NCBI RefSeq assembly: GCF_000377505.1
Contig: NZ_KB898189.1
Coordinates: 186,001 to 250,000, forward strand
DNA length: 64,000 nucleotides
Direction: 5' to 3'
DNA from: Paenibacillus massiliensis 2301065 = DSM 16942
GTDB lineage: Bacteria > Bacillota > Bacilli > Paenibacillales > Paenibacillaceae
Numbering within the stretch: position 1 is the first letter of the stretch; each line of letters starts with the position of its first letter. Made by a program: the position numbers and the translations under genes. The notes beneath the pieces are model-generated. The model saw only the letters and a list, made by a program, of their open reading frames with translations, was not told the origin of the DNA and ran no database searches. This document shows positions 7,769-15,913 of the stretch, piece after piece.

Positions 7769-7797
7769 ATTATACCAAGTTATGGAATCATTGTATA
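7769..7797 (-). promoter_or_regulatory. Promoter of the receptor/pro-peptide operon
   Basis: On the minus strand TATACA (7797-7792) and TATAAT (7774-7769) are separated by 17 bases. The second is preceded by TTGG. The predicted transcript starts ~85 bases before the receptor ATG. Confidence 0.6.
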
Positions 7798-7803
7798 CCC
7801 CAA

Positions 7804-7823
7804 AATTACTTATTTAAGTAATT
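7804..7823. promoter_or_regulatory. Perfect 20-bp palindrome, probable operator
   Basis: AATTACTTA and TAAGTAATT form a perfect inverted repeat around TT, ending six bases upstream of the receptor -35 box. It is well placed for a dimeric HTH protein, most simply the receptor itself. No T-run follows, so it is not a terminator. Confidence 0.55.
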
Positions 7824-8124
7824 CATACGTTTTTAAGTATTTTCCTACAAATACTTCTCTCATCATCCACAACTTGATCGTCACAATCAACGAGATTGCC
7901 ATTGTGCAGATACACTTAATTTATCTTCTTGTACCCTTAATGTATTTTCGTTCAAAAAAATCGCGAATCCCTTAATAGCCCCATAAGCAGCAGCCCGAAT
8001 TAATAGCGCAATTCATTGAAGACTATAGAATATACAGTTGTCATGATAGCCCGGATTATATAGCCCAGACATACGCTACAAATCCGTGTGTTTCTGATAT
8101 GCGTCTTTCTCCGAAATCTTCGCT
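7824..8124. other. Intergenic stretch with a possible gene remnant
   Basis: About 300 bases between the receptor promoter and leader 2. On the minus strand a ~40-codon open stretch ending near 7898 reads like coding sequence (AAAYGAIKGFAIFLNENTLR) but has no start codon and is closed upstream by a stop. It may be the tail of a lost gene. No family was recognised, and nothing else is visible. Confidence 0.25.
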
Positions 8125-8313
8125 GGAGTTGGTGCGAATGCCAAGCTCACATGATTTTCCCGGGAGATTCGCACCTCAGATTTTGTCGAATCGAAGTCGA
8201 ATGTGGATAAAATGTGAACAAGAGTCCGTCTCCAAGGCAAACGCCCTCTTCCATTTTGACGGATATACGGTAAAATAGGTGCTGGATGCAGCGTTTATAC
8301 GATGTTTTCCGCT
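8125..8313 (+). promoter_or_regulatory. CRISPR leader 2 (near copy of leader 1)
   Basis: It shares almost all of leader 1, including the GGTGCGAAT / ATTCGCACC stem at 8131-8175, the TCGAATGTGGAT block and the final ACGATGTTTTCCGCT before the first repeat. The middle differs: copy 2 carries AGTCCGTCTCCAAGGCAAAC where copy 1 has another sequence. The likeness implies that both arrays are served by the same adaptation machinery. Confidence 0.8.
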
Positions 8314-9335
8314 GTCGCACTCTACTTGAGTGCGTGGATTGAAATAAGCATTGTAAATGTTAATTTAGATGAAATCAAGGGTCGCACTCTACTTGAGTGC
8401 GTGGATTGAAATATCACTAAGTTGATACCCTTTCAATGTTGCATATACGTCGCACTCTACTTGAGTGCGTGGATTGAAATTTCTGTTTCAAATTCTTTTT
8501 CTAATGTAATATCCTGTCGCACTCTACTTGAGTGCGTGGATTGAAATAGCCAAGTATTTAACACACGTGTTGTTTTACTTACGTCGCACTCTACTTGAGT
8601 GCGTGGATTGAAATACCCAGATTTGATGTGTACACACCCTTGGCTGCGGTCGCACTCTACTTGAGTGCGTGGATTGAAATTACTCCTGATCGAGCAAGAG
8701 GCTACGAGCGCCAGGTCGCACTCTACTTGAGTGCGTGGATTGAAATTCTACCCGTAAGGAGGATATAACTTGCTGACTGTGGTCGCACTCTACTTGAGTG
8801 CGTGGATTGAAATACATGGGACCGCATCGAAGAGGCGTACAAAGCCAAGTCGCACTCTACTTGAGTGCGTGGATTGAAATTTGCCTAAACCTTGCCATAC
8901 TCTAGCACCTCCGTTGTCGCACTCTACTTGAGTGCGTGGATTGAAATTCCATTTTGAGGTATTGCTTATCTGCGTTATCGTCGCACTCTACATGAGTGCG
9001 TGGATTGAAATAGTAGCCACCATCTCGCAAAATCTTGGCATTAGCTGTCGCACTCTACTTGAGTGCGTGGATTGAAATTTAACCCTAATCCAATACATCC
9101 ATTCGTAATGGGAGTCGCACTCTACATGAGTGCGTGGATTGAAATTCTTGGCTGATGCCTTGTGAGCTGTTGCTACGATTGTCGCACTCTACATGAGTGC
9201 GTGGATTGAAATGCCCGTACCAGTGCCTCAGCGAATGGAGGCGGTAGGTCGCACTCTACTTGAGTGCGTGGATTGAAATACTCTGGATCTCAATGCAGCC
9301 CGAGAGGAACGCAGGTCGCACTCTACTTGAGTGCG
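8314..9335 (+). CRISPR. CRISPR array 2, type I-C-like, 16 repeats / 15 spacers
   Basis: Repeats begin GTCGCACTCTACTTGAG and end TGCGTGGATTGAAAT, differing from array 1 by CT for AT in the loop. Starts are 8314, 8381, 8449, 8516, 8583, 8649, 8715, 8782, 8849, 8916, 8980, 9047, 9114, 9181, 9248 and 9315. Repeats 11, 13 and 14 carry ACATGAG. The last repeat stops after 21 bases (…TGAGTGCG) and runs into unrelated DNA, marking the distal end. Spacers are 34-36 bp except spacer 10 (32 bp). Same orientation as array 1. No cas genes nearby. Confidence 0.98.
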
Positions 9336-9429
9336 ACGTTTTGATCTTCAACACGCCAAGGCCACCCAGGCCGCTGCGCGAGGCTCTTGCTCTATACTTT
9401 CCCTTACCAATGACACGTTTAACGGAGAG

Positions 9430-9538
9430 TGCAGAATCGATCTGAAGAAGCGGAGCGTTCGCCTTTATCCCCAGATTTCCTCCTTTGTAAAAATTTCAAG
9501 AAATCTGGGGATAACAGCGATCGGAAGATGATTCTGCA
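9430..9538. repeat. Long nested palindromic element
   Basis: The outer arms GCAGAATCGATCT and AGATGATTCTGC, and the inner arms ATCCCCAGATTTC (9467) and GAAATCTGGGGAT (9500), would fold the whole ~110 bases into one hairpin. No second copy was found in this window. Its nested layout recalls the repeat at 1411 and 58791 but the sequence is different. It may be a small non-autonomous element or a structured RNA. The rest of 9336-9768 holds only a terminator. Confidence 0.6.
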
Positions 9539-9620
9539 TTCGGAGTGGTCCACGTGTGTGAAGGATGATCTGCGTGCCTGAGTGATCTACGCGTCTGAGC
9601 CTTCTCCATGCACGCACCCC

Positions 9621-9664
9621 AAAACAAAAACAAGCCCGCACTCCCCTTCCAAGAGGTGCGGACC
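9621..9664 (-). terminator. Terminator of the pectate lyase gene
   Basis: On the minus strand GTCCGCACCTC and GAGTGCGGGC pair around a short loop and are followed by TTGTTTTTGTTTTG. It lies ~105 bases after the pectate lyase stop. Confidence 0.8.
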
Positions 9665-9768
9665 CGTCCTATCAACCATGTACTGCATCCCAGCTAAAGA
9701 ATCCATCCTCTACCTAAATGAAATCTCCCGCTAACGCACTCATACCAGCAGCACAACTAACCTGTGCC

Positions 9769-12700
9769 TTAAGGCTGCACCATCCGGTAAGCCTGAATGC
9801 GATCCAGATACAGACGGCTCTCCGAATTCACCCAGAACGTGCCGACCACATCCGGGTTATCCACGAAGGCCTGCTGCTCCACAACCTGCTCCCCATCCAC
9901 ATACAGGGAATACTGCTGCGCAGGTACGTCCAGCTCCACGCGCAGACGATGCCATTCTCCCGCCTTCCAATCGACCTGCTCCAACAAGATCGTCTCCTTG
10001 GCAGGCGTGATGTAGCTTAATCCATCCTTGTTCAGTTGGAGGCGAACAGCAGATTTGCCACCCGGCAGATTGAGCAGCTGAATCAAATGCTTGCCTGCAT
10101 CGGAGGCTGAAGCAGCAATCGGAACCATCACATCCGCCTCCAGGATCAGCTTGTCAGCATGAGCCTGAAAACGCTTGGTGAGCGTGGCCAGATCAATTGC
10201 ACTGCTTTGCATGAGCAAGCCGTTGCCTCGCTCCTCATCATTCGCCAGATCAGGAAGCTCGGTCACTCGGACATAAGCATCCTCCTTGCCCGGATAAGGA
10301 GGGTATACCGTATAGCCGGCTGGCGGACTATTCGCTGGTGTCGTGTCAAAGTTATCCTTCACCGTATACTGCTTGGCTATGTTGCTTGGAACGGCAGCAG
10401 ACTTGGCGATCGAAGGCAGAGTATCCCCAGCCGGATTCGTAGCTATAATTCGATAGTAATATACGTTGCCAGCTTCCACAGTCGTATCTGTATAGCTCGT
10501 GTCTGTGACACTCGGAGCAATGACTGAGTACGGCCCACTTTCCACCAGACTGCGCTCAATATGATAGCCGGTAGCCCCTTCGGATGCCTGCCAACCCAGC
10601 TCTATACCTTCCGATCTACCCTGGACTTCAAGCTCTTGGGCAATCGCAGGAATCGAATCCAGATTGCTGACAGCCACCTCAGAGAAACGGCCCCATCCGT
10701 AATTGTAAATATCGTTATTGATGAGCGCTCCATCGGCTGCGAGCCCGACATAGATCGTCTCTGGCCAGTCAGCAATATCCACCGTGCCCACCAATGTCCA
10801 ATCATTCCCGTATTGACACAGATAGCCATAGACAATCCCGTCCAGTCTGACCAGCTTAATATAGCCTGGCGCCAGGAAGTCCTCAATCTGACGTGAAGCG
10901 GCCTCCCCTCCCTGCTGGGTGCGCTCCCAGAAACGGGCTACATGCCCGTATTTGACTAGCGACTGGGTCAGCGTCACCATGCGGGCATCCGGGTCCAGGC
11001 TGCTGCGCATCATAATTCCGGCCTGGGACTCATTATCCACACGGCCCACCTCGTTGATACGCGCCACAATCTGTCCATCGTCAGCCAGCGTCTGGTACAC
11101 ATAGTGGAAGGAATCCCGTGTCTTATCCACCAGCACCGGATCATCCGTTCCTCCAATGCGACCACCACTGCGGAGAGTGATGACTCCATCCTTTTCCGAT
11201 GCATGACCAGGAATCTTCGCCGAGCCGATGTCCACCGACATCCACGGACTGGACACCTCTTGCGGATGAACCACATAGAGCGGGTGCACAGGACTATCCG
11301 CTGCAACCCCCTGCGTGTCGTAGGCTCTAGCTGTAATCCAATAGGTCCCATCCTCTGGAGATTCCCAGGTGAGTTCATAAGGAGCTGCTGTCGCTTCTCC
11401 GAGCTTCACGTCATTGGCGTAGAATTCCACTCTTTGGATAGCTGACTGACTCATGCTTGCCGTAGCATTTAGCACCACAGGCTCGCCAGCCTCCACCAGC
11501 TCTCCATGCTCAGGAGCCACGAGCTTCACCTCTGGGTTCGATGGCGTGTAATCTGCGACAAGCTCATTCAGGTACATTTCCAGATACGTGTACCCCTCAG
11601 GGCCAATCTGCTGCGAATCACTTGCATCCTTCGGATCAAGGGCGTTCGCCAGCTCCCAATCATCCGGAATGCCATCCCCATCACTGTCTACCAATGACGA
11701 TGTCACTTCAGGCAGAGCCGGGAATCCACCTGCCTCATCCTGAGAATTGGACAGTCGTCCACCGCGCTCACGCACCTCCTGAATCACCCTGGCATCCATG
11801 GAATCACGGGCAGGGTAAGTGGCTCCAGCTTCGTCCAATACTCGCTCATAAGCCTGAGTAGCTGATTCCGCCGTGTACGTATACGGCATCTCAACAGGCT
11901 CGCTTCGCTTGGCTACCTCCGGCACATCACCGATGACACCAAGCCAGTTATCCTCCGCAATCTCGGGATAGCCATCCACAATATTGTCAGCGATGAACCA
12001 CTGACTATCCTTGGAAGGTGTATCCCGTAGAAGGGCACGTTTCGTGCGGTCCGTATCCGGTCCATATTTGTAATAGTTCCCTACGATGTTGCCCAGTGCA
12101 CGCTCGCCGCCATACGTGCTCATGAACTGCCAATTGTAGATAATGTTATTGCGAAAATCGATAATATTGTCCTGCTCTCCCCCAAAACGCGGATTGCGGC
12201 TCGCATTATGCGCGATCAGATTGTGATGGAAGGTGGTATTTTTACCACCCCATATCCCACCGTATCCGTGTCTGCCCTTGGAGTGATTAGACATCAGCAT
12301 ACTCTCGGAGATGATGGACCATTGCACCGTCATGTTCTCCATTTGGTAAGGGGATAGCACCTCATCTACCGAATGACTGAAGGAGCAGTGATCCAGAATG
12401 ACATTTTTTCGCTTGCGGGCACCGAAGGCATCCTCTTCCGAGAAGAAATTATCGCCTAGTCGGAAACGCATAAAACGGATGATCACATTGTCACCCTGAA
12501 GTGACGTGTCATAATCCAGTACAGCAATTCCGTTACCAGGCGCACTCTGGCCTGCGATCGTCAGATTCGAGCCCGTAATCTGGAGCCTGGACTTCAGATG
12601 AATGTTGCCACCCACCTTGAACACGATGATCCGATCACTGCCAGATACGGCATCCCGGAACGAGCCCGGACCGGAATCATTCAGATTCGTAACCTCATAG

Positions 12701-12873
12701 ACTTCACCGAAACGACCGCCTGTCGTATACATCCCGCCACCCTCTGCACCAGGAAAAGCCGGAATACGTGCAGGCTCCGCCGCACTGGCTGTTCCGCCAT
12801 CCCCCATAGGCACCAGCGTCGTAGCCACGACGACAAAGGCAAGTAACACTAAACATAATTTGGACTTCAACAT
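9769..12873 (-). CDS. Secreted multidomain pectate lyase (PL1-type)
   Basis: 1034 residues with a Sec signal peptide (MLKSKLCLVLLAFVVVATTL, cleavage near TASA). Residues ~35-430 form a right-handed beta-helix lyase domain starting IPAFPGAEGGGMYTTGGRFG. It carries the PL1-like blocks ILDHCSFSHSVDEVLS, WSIISESM and HNASRNPRFGG. A thrombospondin-type Ca-binding loop (DSDGDGIPDDWE) follows, then a bacterial Ig-like domain (VEFYANDVKLGEATAAPYEL), a beta-sandwich, a fibronectin type III domain (GIELGWQASEGATGYHIERS) and a C-terminal concanavalin-like sandwich. The enzyme should cleave polygalacturonate by beta-elimination outside the cell. AGGAGGAAGAT precedes the ATG. It stands next to a pectinesterase on the same strand, so de-esterification and cleavage are encoded side by side. 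Confidence 0.9.
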   Translation of the reverse strand: MLKSKLCLVLLAFVVVATTLVPMGDGGTASAAEPARIPAFPGAEGGGMYTTGGRFGEVYEVTNLNDSGPGSFRDAVSGSDRIIVFKVGGNIHLKSRLQITGSNLTIAGQSAPGNGIAVLDYDTSLQGDNVIIRFMRFRLGDNFFSEEDAFGARKRKNVILDHCSFSHSVDEVLSPYQMENMTVQWSIISESMLMSNHSKGRHGYGGIWGGKNTTFHHNLIAHNASRNPRFGGEQDNIIDFRNNIIYNWQFMSTYGGERALGNIVGNYYKYGPDTDRTKRALLRDTPSKDSQWFIADNIVDGYPEIAEDNWLGVIGDVPEVAKRSEPVEMPYTYTAESATQAYERVLDEAGATYPARDSMDARVIQEVRERGGRLSNSQDEAGGFPALPEVTSSLVDSDGDGIPDDWELANALDPKDASDSQQIGPEGYTYLEMYLNELVADYTPSNPEVKLVAPEHGELVEAGEPVVLNATASMSQSAIQRVEFYANDVKLGEATAAPYELTWESPEDGTYWITARAYDTQGVAADSPVHPLYVVHPQEVSSPWMSVDIGSAKIPGHASEKDGVITLRSGGRIGGTDDPVLVDKTRDSFHYVYQTLADDGQIVARINEVGRVDNESQAGIMMRSSLDPDARMVTLTQSLVKYGHVARFWERTQQGGEAASRQIEDFLAPGYIKLVRLDGIVYGYLCQYGNDWTLVGTVDIADWPETIYVGLAADGALINNDIYNYGWGRFSEVAVSNLDSIPAIAQELEVQGRSEGIELGWQASEGATGYHIERSLVESGPYSVIAPSVTDTSYTDTTVEAGNVYYYRIIATNPAGDTLPSIAKSAAVPSNIAKQYTVKDNFDTTPANSPPAGYTVYPPYPGKEDAYVRVTELPDLANDEERGNGLLMQSSAIDLATLTKRFQAHADKLILEADVMVPIAASASDAGKHLIQLLNLPGGKSAVRLQLNKDGLSYITPAKETILLEQVDWKAGEWHRLRVELDVPAQQYSLYVDGEQVVEQQAFVDNPDVVGTFWVNSESRLYLDRIQAYRMVQP

Positions 12874-12986
12874 ATCTTCCTCCTACACTTGAAATAAAGC
12901 TCAACAGCTTCGTTGCGAATGAAGAAAAGAAGGATCATCCTTTCCCGAATGCTTACAATTGAATCAGCATATCGACTAGATGACAT

Positions 12987-14009
12987 TTATCTAGGGTCCC
13001 AGCCATCGCTTCCGCCCAGCACAGATTGGATGGTGATCGCAGAGGCTTGTGCAGACGTAAGTATATCCGACCAGCCTACACGGTTACGATCATTCCAGCC
13101 GGGACCCGAGTTATTGAATTCAGCGTAGCGTGCAGTGGCTTCATTGGCGGCGTTGCCCCAGTTATGCCAGCCCTCAGGACGAATATGCTTATCCATCCAA
13201 TTGTTCATGAAGATAACCGCACTATATGGACGCCATGGACGGCCAAGGTGGACAGAATGGTCGCCTGTGCCAGAGCGCGTGATACGACTGTTCATAATTA
13301 CATAGCCATACTCAGAGGTCGGCTCTGTGGAGGCAGCCGTAATGTATCCGTTTCCAAGACTGCGAATCTCGCAATTATCGAACACCGCTGTGGCCCGTCC
13401 GAAGATAAAATCTACGGTCCCTTCAATATAGCTATTCTTGTAATATTGCCGTCCCCCATTGGAATAGAGCGTATCCTGGAAGCCGAGTACGCGGATGTTC
13501 TCGAAGCGGGAACGATCACCAGAGACATAGAGGGCGACGGCTTGACCTGCATTGCGTCCGGCTGTATTCTGGAAGGTAATATTTTTGGCCTGAAAATTAT
13601 TGGCCCGTACAGACGTGCTCGCACTATTCGTTGTACTGCCCGCTGTGCTGGCCGTGTCATTATAGGTCAGAATGGTATTGTTGGCATTTTCCCCGATCAG
13701 GGTAATGTTCGTCTTGGAGGTTGGAATGAATATCTTCTCTTCATAGACCCCAGGTTTCACGTAGATAATTCGCTCCGAGCCGTTACCATCAGGAATGGAA
13801 TTGACTGCAGCCTGAACACTGGTAAATTGGCCTCCTCCATTCTTGTCAACCACGATCGTAGGTGCCGCCGCCGTAGTGCTTACCAGCTCACTGACAGACT
13901 GCTCGGCCTGCATGGAGGGAGCGAAGCCTGTCAGCCCCGTAACCAACAGAGTGCTTGCCAGAAGAACCTTGAAGCTGCGTGTGGTTTGCCTAAATCCCAA
14001 ATTCGTCAT
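12987..14009 (-). CDS. Secreted pectinesterase (CE8)
   Basis: 340 residues from the ATG at 14009, preceded by AAGGGAAGGAG; a longer frame begins upstream without such a site. A signal peptide (SFKVLLASTLLVTGLTGFA) ends near MQAEQS. The mature enzyme shows the carbohydrate esterase 8 motifs in order: GGGQFTSVQAAVNSIP, GQAVALYVSGD, GFQDTLY with the first catalytic Asp, GTVDFIFG with the nucleophile Asp, and LGRPW with the substrate-binding Arg. It removes methyl groups from pectin, preparing substrate for the pectate lyase downstream. It faces a divergent AraC regulator, the likely controller. Confidence 0.95.
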   Translation of the reverse strand: MTNLGFRQTTRSFKVLLASTLLVTGLTGFAPSMQAEQSVSELVSTTAAAPTIVVDKNGGGQFTSVQAAVNSIPDGNGSERIIYVKPGVYEEKIFIPTSKTNITLIGENANNTILTYNDTASTAGSTTNSASTSVRANNFQAKNITFQNTAGRNAGQAVALYVSGDRSRFENIRVLGFQDTLYSNGGRQYYKNSYIEGTVDFIFGRATAVFDNCEIRSLGNGYITAASTEPTSEYGYVIMNSRITRSGTGDHSVHLGRPWRPYSAVIFMNNWMDKHIRPEGWHNWGNAANEATARYAEFNNSGPGWNDRNRVGWSDILTSAQASAITIQSVLGGSDGWDPR

Positions 14010-14180
14010 TTTACACATCTCCTTCCCTTTTACAAGGCATATTTTCAATTTTTTCACATTCCAGACAATAACAATTATAGTACGGTGATGGATAGAAAAG
14101 TTTTGATTTCATGCTTTGTATGCGCTATCATTTTATTGTTGTTGCGCATTTTCCAATCCATTCTTAGGAGGGGATCACCC

Positions 14181-15038
14181 GTGGCAAAATTACCAGAGAT
14201 CAAGTTCGCGCTCGCAGAGGACAGCTTCTTCATTCAGTACAAGATGAGCGAGGCTTATTCCAATATGAAGAATCCGCATGCACATACCTTTTACGAGATT
14301 TTCTACGTGCTGAGCGGCGCAAAAACCTATACCATCCAAGGCACCACCATAGAGGTCAACAAAGGAGACCTGGTCTTCATTCCTCCCGAGCAAATGCACC
14401 AGACCTTCAGCTTCGCACCCGTTCACTGTGAGCGCATTTTGATCAATTTCTCCCAGCATTTTGTGGATGCTGAGCTGGTGCGTGCTTCCTTCGAGCGTCT
14501 ATACCAGCAAAAATCGCGGCCCGTCGTCCGCTTCGATATGAATGAACAGACTGCGGTCGAGCACTTGCTCGGCAATATGCTGCATGAAGCCAAGGTCCAC
14601 GAGCCCGGTAATACGGAGCTGGTTCGTGCGCTTCTGCTGGAGCTGCTCATTCGAATTCACCGACTGGAGCTGCGCAAGCAGCATCCCCCTGTCATGGAGC
14701 CTGAAGGGCATCCGCTGCGAGATAAAATTCTGGAAATCGCCGACTACATAACCATGCATTACGACCAGCCCCACAGCCTTAACCATCTAGCCCAATCCTT
14801 TTACATCAGCCCATCTCATCTGAGCAGAAGCTTCAAGCAGATTACCGGCGTACCCTTTCGAGAGTATCTGCAAAACATTCGCATTCGTGAGGCCCAGAAT
14901 ATGCTGAGGGATACCGATATTCCTATTCAGGCGATTGGGGAGCGAGCGGGGTTCGCCAATGCGCCCAACTTTAACGTGGTGTTCAAGAAATGCACGGGAC
15001 ACACACCAGGTCAATATCGCAGGCTGACTTCGATGTAG
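14181..15038 (+). CDS. AraC-family regulator with cupin-type sensor
   Basis: 285 residues using GTG at 14181, with AGGAGGGG seven bases upstream. A longer frame from an ATG near 14089 would add a hydrophobic stretch and lacks a ribosome site. The N-terminal half is an AraC-type cupin (HAHTFYEIFYVLSGAKTYTI, KGDLVFIPPEQMHQTF). The C-terminal ~100 residues carry two HTH motifs (SLNHLAQSFYISPSHLSRSF and IQAIGERAGFANAPNFNVVF, then GHTPGQYRR). It is divergent from the pectinesterase gene and so probably senses a pectin-derived sugar and controls that gene and perhaps the lyase. The effector is unknown. Confidence 0.92.
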   Translation: MAKLPEIKFALAEDSFFIQYKMSEAYSNMKNPHAHTFYEIFYVLSGAKTYTIQGTTIEVNKGDLVFIPPEQMHQTFSFAPVHCERILINFSQHFVDAELVRASFERLYQQKSRPVVRFDMNEQTAVEHLLGNMLHEAKVHEPGNTELVRALLLELLIRIHRLELRKQHPPVMEPEGHPLRDKILEIADYITMHYDQPHSLNHLAQSFYISPSHLSRSFKQITGVPFREYLQNIRIREAQNMLRDTDIPIQAIGERAGFANAPNFNVVFKKCTGHTPGQYRRLTSM

Positions 15039-15050
15039 TTCAATAAGACT

Positions 15051-15106
15051 GGACAAAAAAAGAACAAGCTCTTCCCGGACATACACGTCGGGATTGAGCT
15101 TGCTCA
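15051..15106 (-). terminator. Terminator of the zinc-ribbon gene
   Basis: Minus-strand GAGCAAGCTC and GAGCTTGTTC pair, with a second stem CCCGAC / GTCCGGG inside, followed by TTTTTTT. It lies in the gap between the convergent AraC and zinc-ribbon genes and may also slow the AraC transcript. Confidence 0.75.
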
Positions 15107-15199
15107 GTTATTATAGCTCTATTTTCTTGTTCATTTTAATAAATGCTATGAGAGTCAATAAGAATTCCACGTGGATCATGCGGTTCTTTCTTTAAATTG

Positions 15200-15577
15200 T
15201 TATCCTTGTGGTGGGTCCTTCAAGATCGATAATGGCTGACCACAGTGATTGCAGTATCTGGATTCCCTCGCTACGACCTTGCCACATACGCATATGCGTT
15301 CACCCTTTAGCCGCGCCAGCTGCCATTCCAGGGCTTCAATCTCCCGATCCAGCTTCTGAACCGTCTGTGTATAGGCGGCCACCTTCTCCAGCGGAGCATT
15401 GGCCCCTCCCGTCACATAAGCCTGATAGACCAGTTCTCCCAGCTTGGCGAATTGGTGTGTTCGGTCCTTACGTTTTAATGTGATCTGCGTGCTTAGCCTC
15501 GTCGTTTCTACCGTCTGGTTAGCCTTATCCTTGACCTGATTCATGCCCGTCTTCATTTTGTTCAGAAAATTACTCAT
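15200..15577 (-). CDS. Small coiled-coil protein with C-terminal zinc ribbon
   Basis: 125 residues from the ATG at 15577, which sits six bases after AAGGAGG; another ATG overlaps that site and is unlikely. The first ~85 residues are helical and charged (LNKMKTGMNQVKDKANQTVE, VQKLDREIEALEWQLARLKG). The end carries a CxC…CxxC zinc ribbon (CVCGKVVARESRYCNHCGQP). Such zinc-ribbon proteins are common in Bacillales and lack a firm function. Single gene with its own terminator. Confidence 0.8.
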   Translation of the reverse strand: MSNFLNKMKTGMNQVKDKANQTVETTRLSTQITLKRKDRTHQFAKLGELVYQAYVTGGANAPLEKVAAYTQTVQKLDREIEALEWQLARLKGERICVCGKVVARESRYCNHCGQPLSILKDPPQG

Positions 15578-15675
15578 CGTCATCCTCCTTCACAAGTTGA
15601 CTGTACAGGAACCCTCTTTCAGATGTGTATGCGACACGTTCAGACTCAATGCTCTGCGCCCTTTAGCTACCTGCC

Positions 15676-15759
15676 TTACATTTGGCTTAATATAATGGTG
15701 ACCAGAAAATAAACCAACACCCCCGAGAGGAATATCCATATCCACTTCTTGCTGTTCAT
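15676..15759 (-). CDS. Very small single-span membrane protein
   Basis: 27 codons from the ATG at 15759, with GAGG eight bases upstream. The product begins MNSKKWIWIF and continues as one hydrophobic span to ILSQM. The layout of a Lys-Lys start followed by one membrane helix is typical of small regulatory or toxin-like membrane peptides. In-frame upstream ATGs exist in a His-codon-rich stretch. It fills part of an otherwise empty 330-base gap between 15578 and 15913. Chance is possible. Confidence 0.4.
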   Translation of the reverse strand: MNSKKWIWIFLSGVLVYFLVTIILSQM

Positions 15760-15913
15760 AATCTTGGCCTCACTCCTATTCATGATGGACATGATGGTCA
15801 TGATGGTGAAATCGCTAGTAACTTGACCAGATCAATTGTGAATGTAGAACCACTGTGCCCTAGCCACTACACTCTCCCGATCATTCGACATGAAATCAGA
15901 TTGGAGCTAGGGA

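Noticed and set aside
12940..12962. cre site upstream of the pectate lyase
   Set aside because: TGTAAGCATTCGGG matches only the left half of the cre consensus.
13026..14180. Long N-terminal extension of the AraC open frame across the pectinesterase gene
   Set aside because: It runs antisense through a clear CE8 enzyme; the GTG at 14181 with AGGAGGGG gives a normal-length AraC protein.
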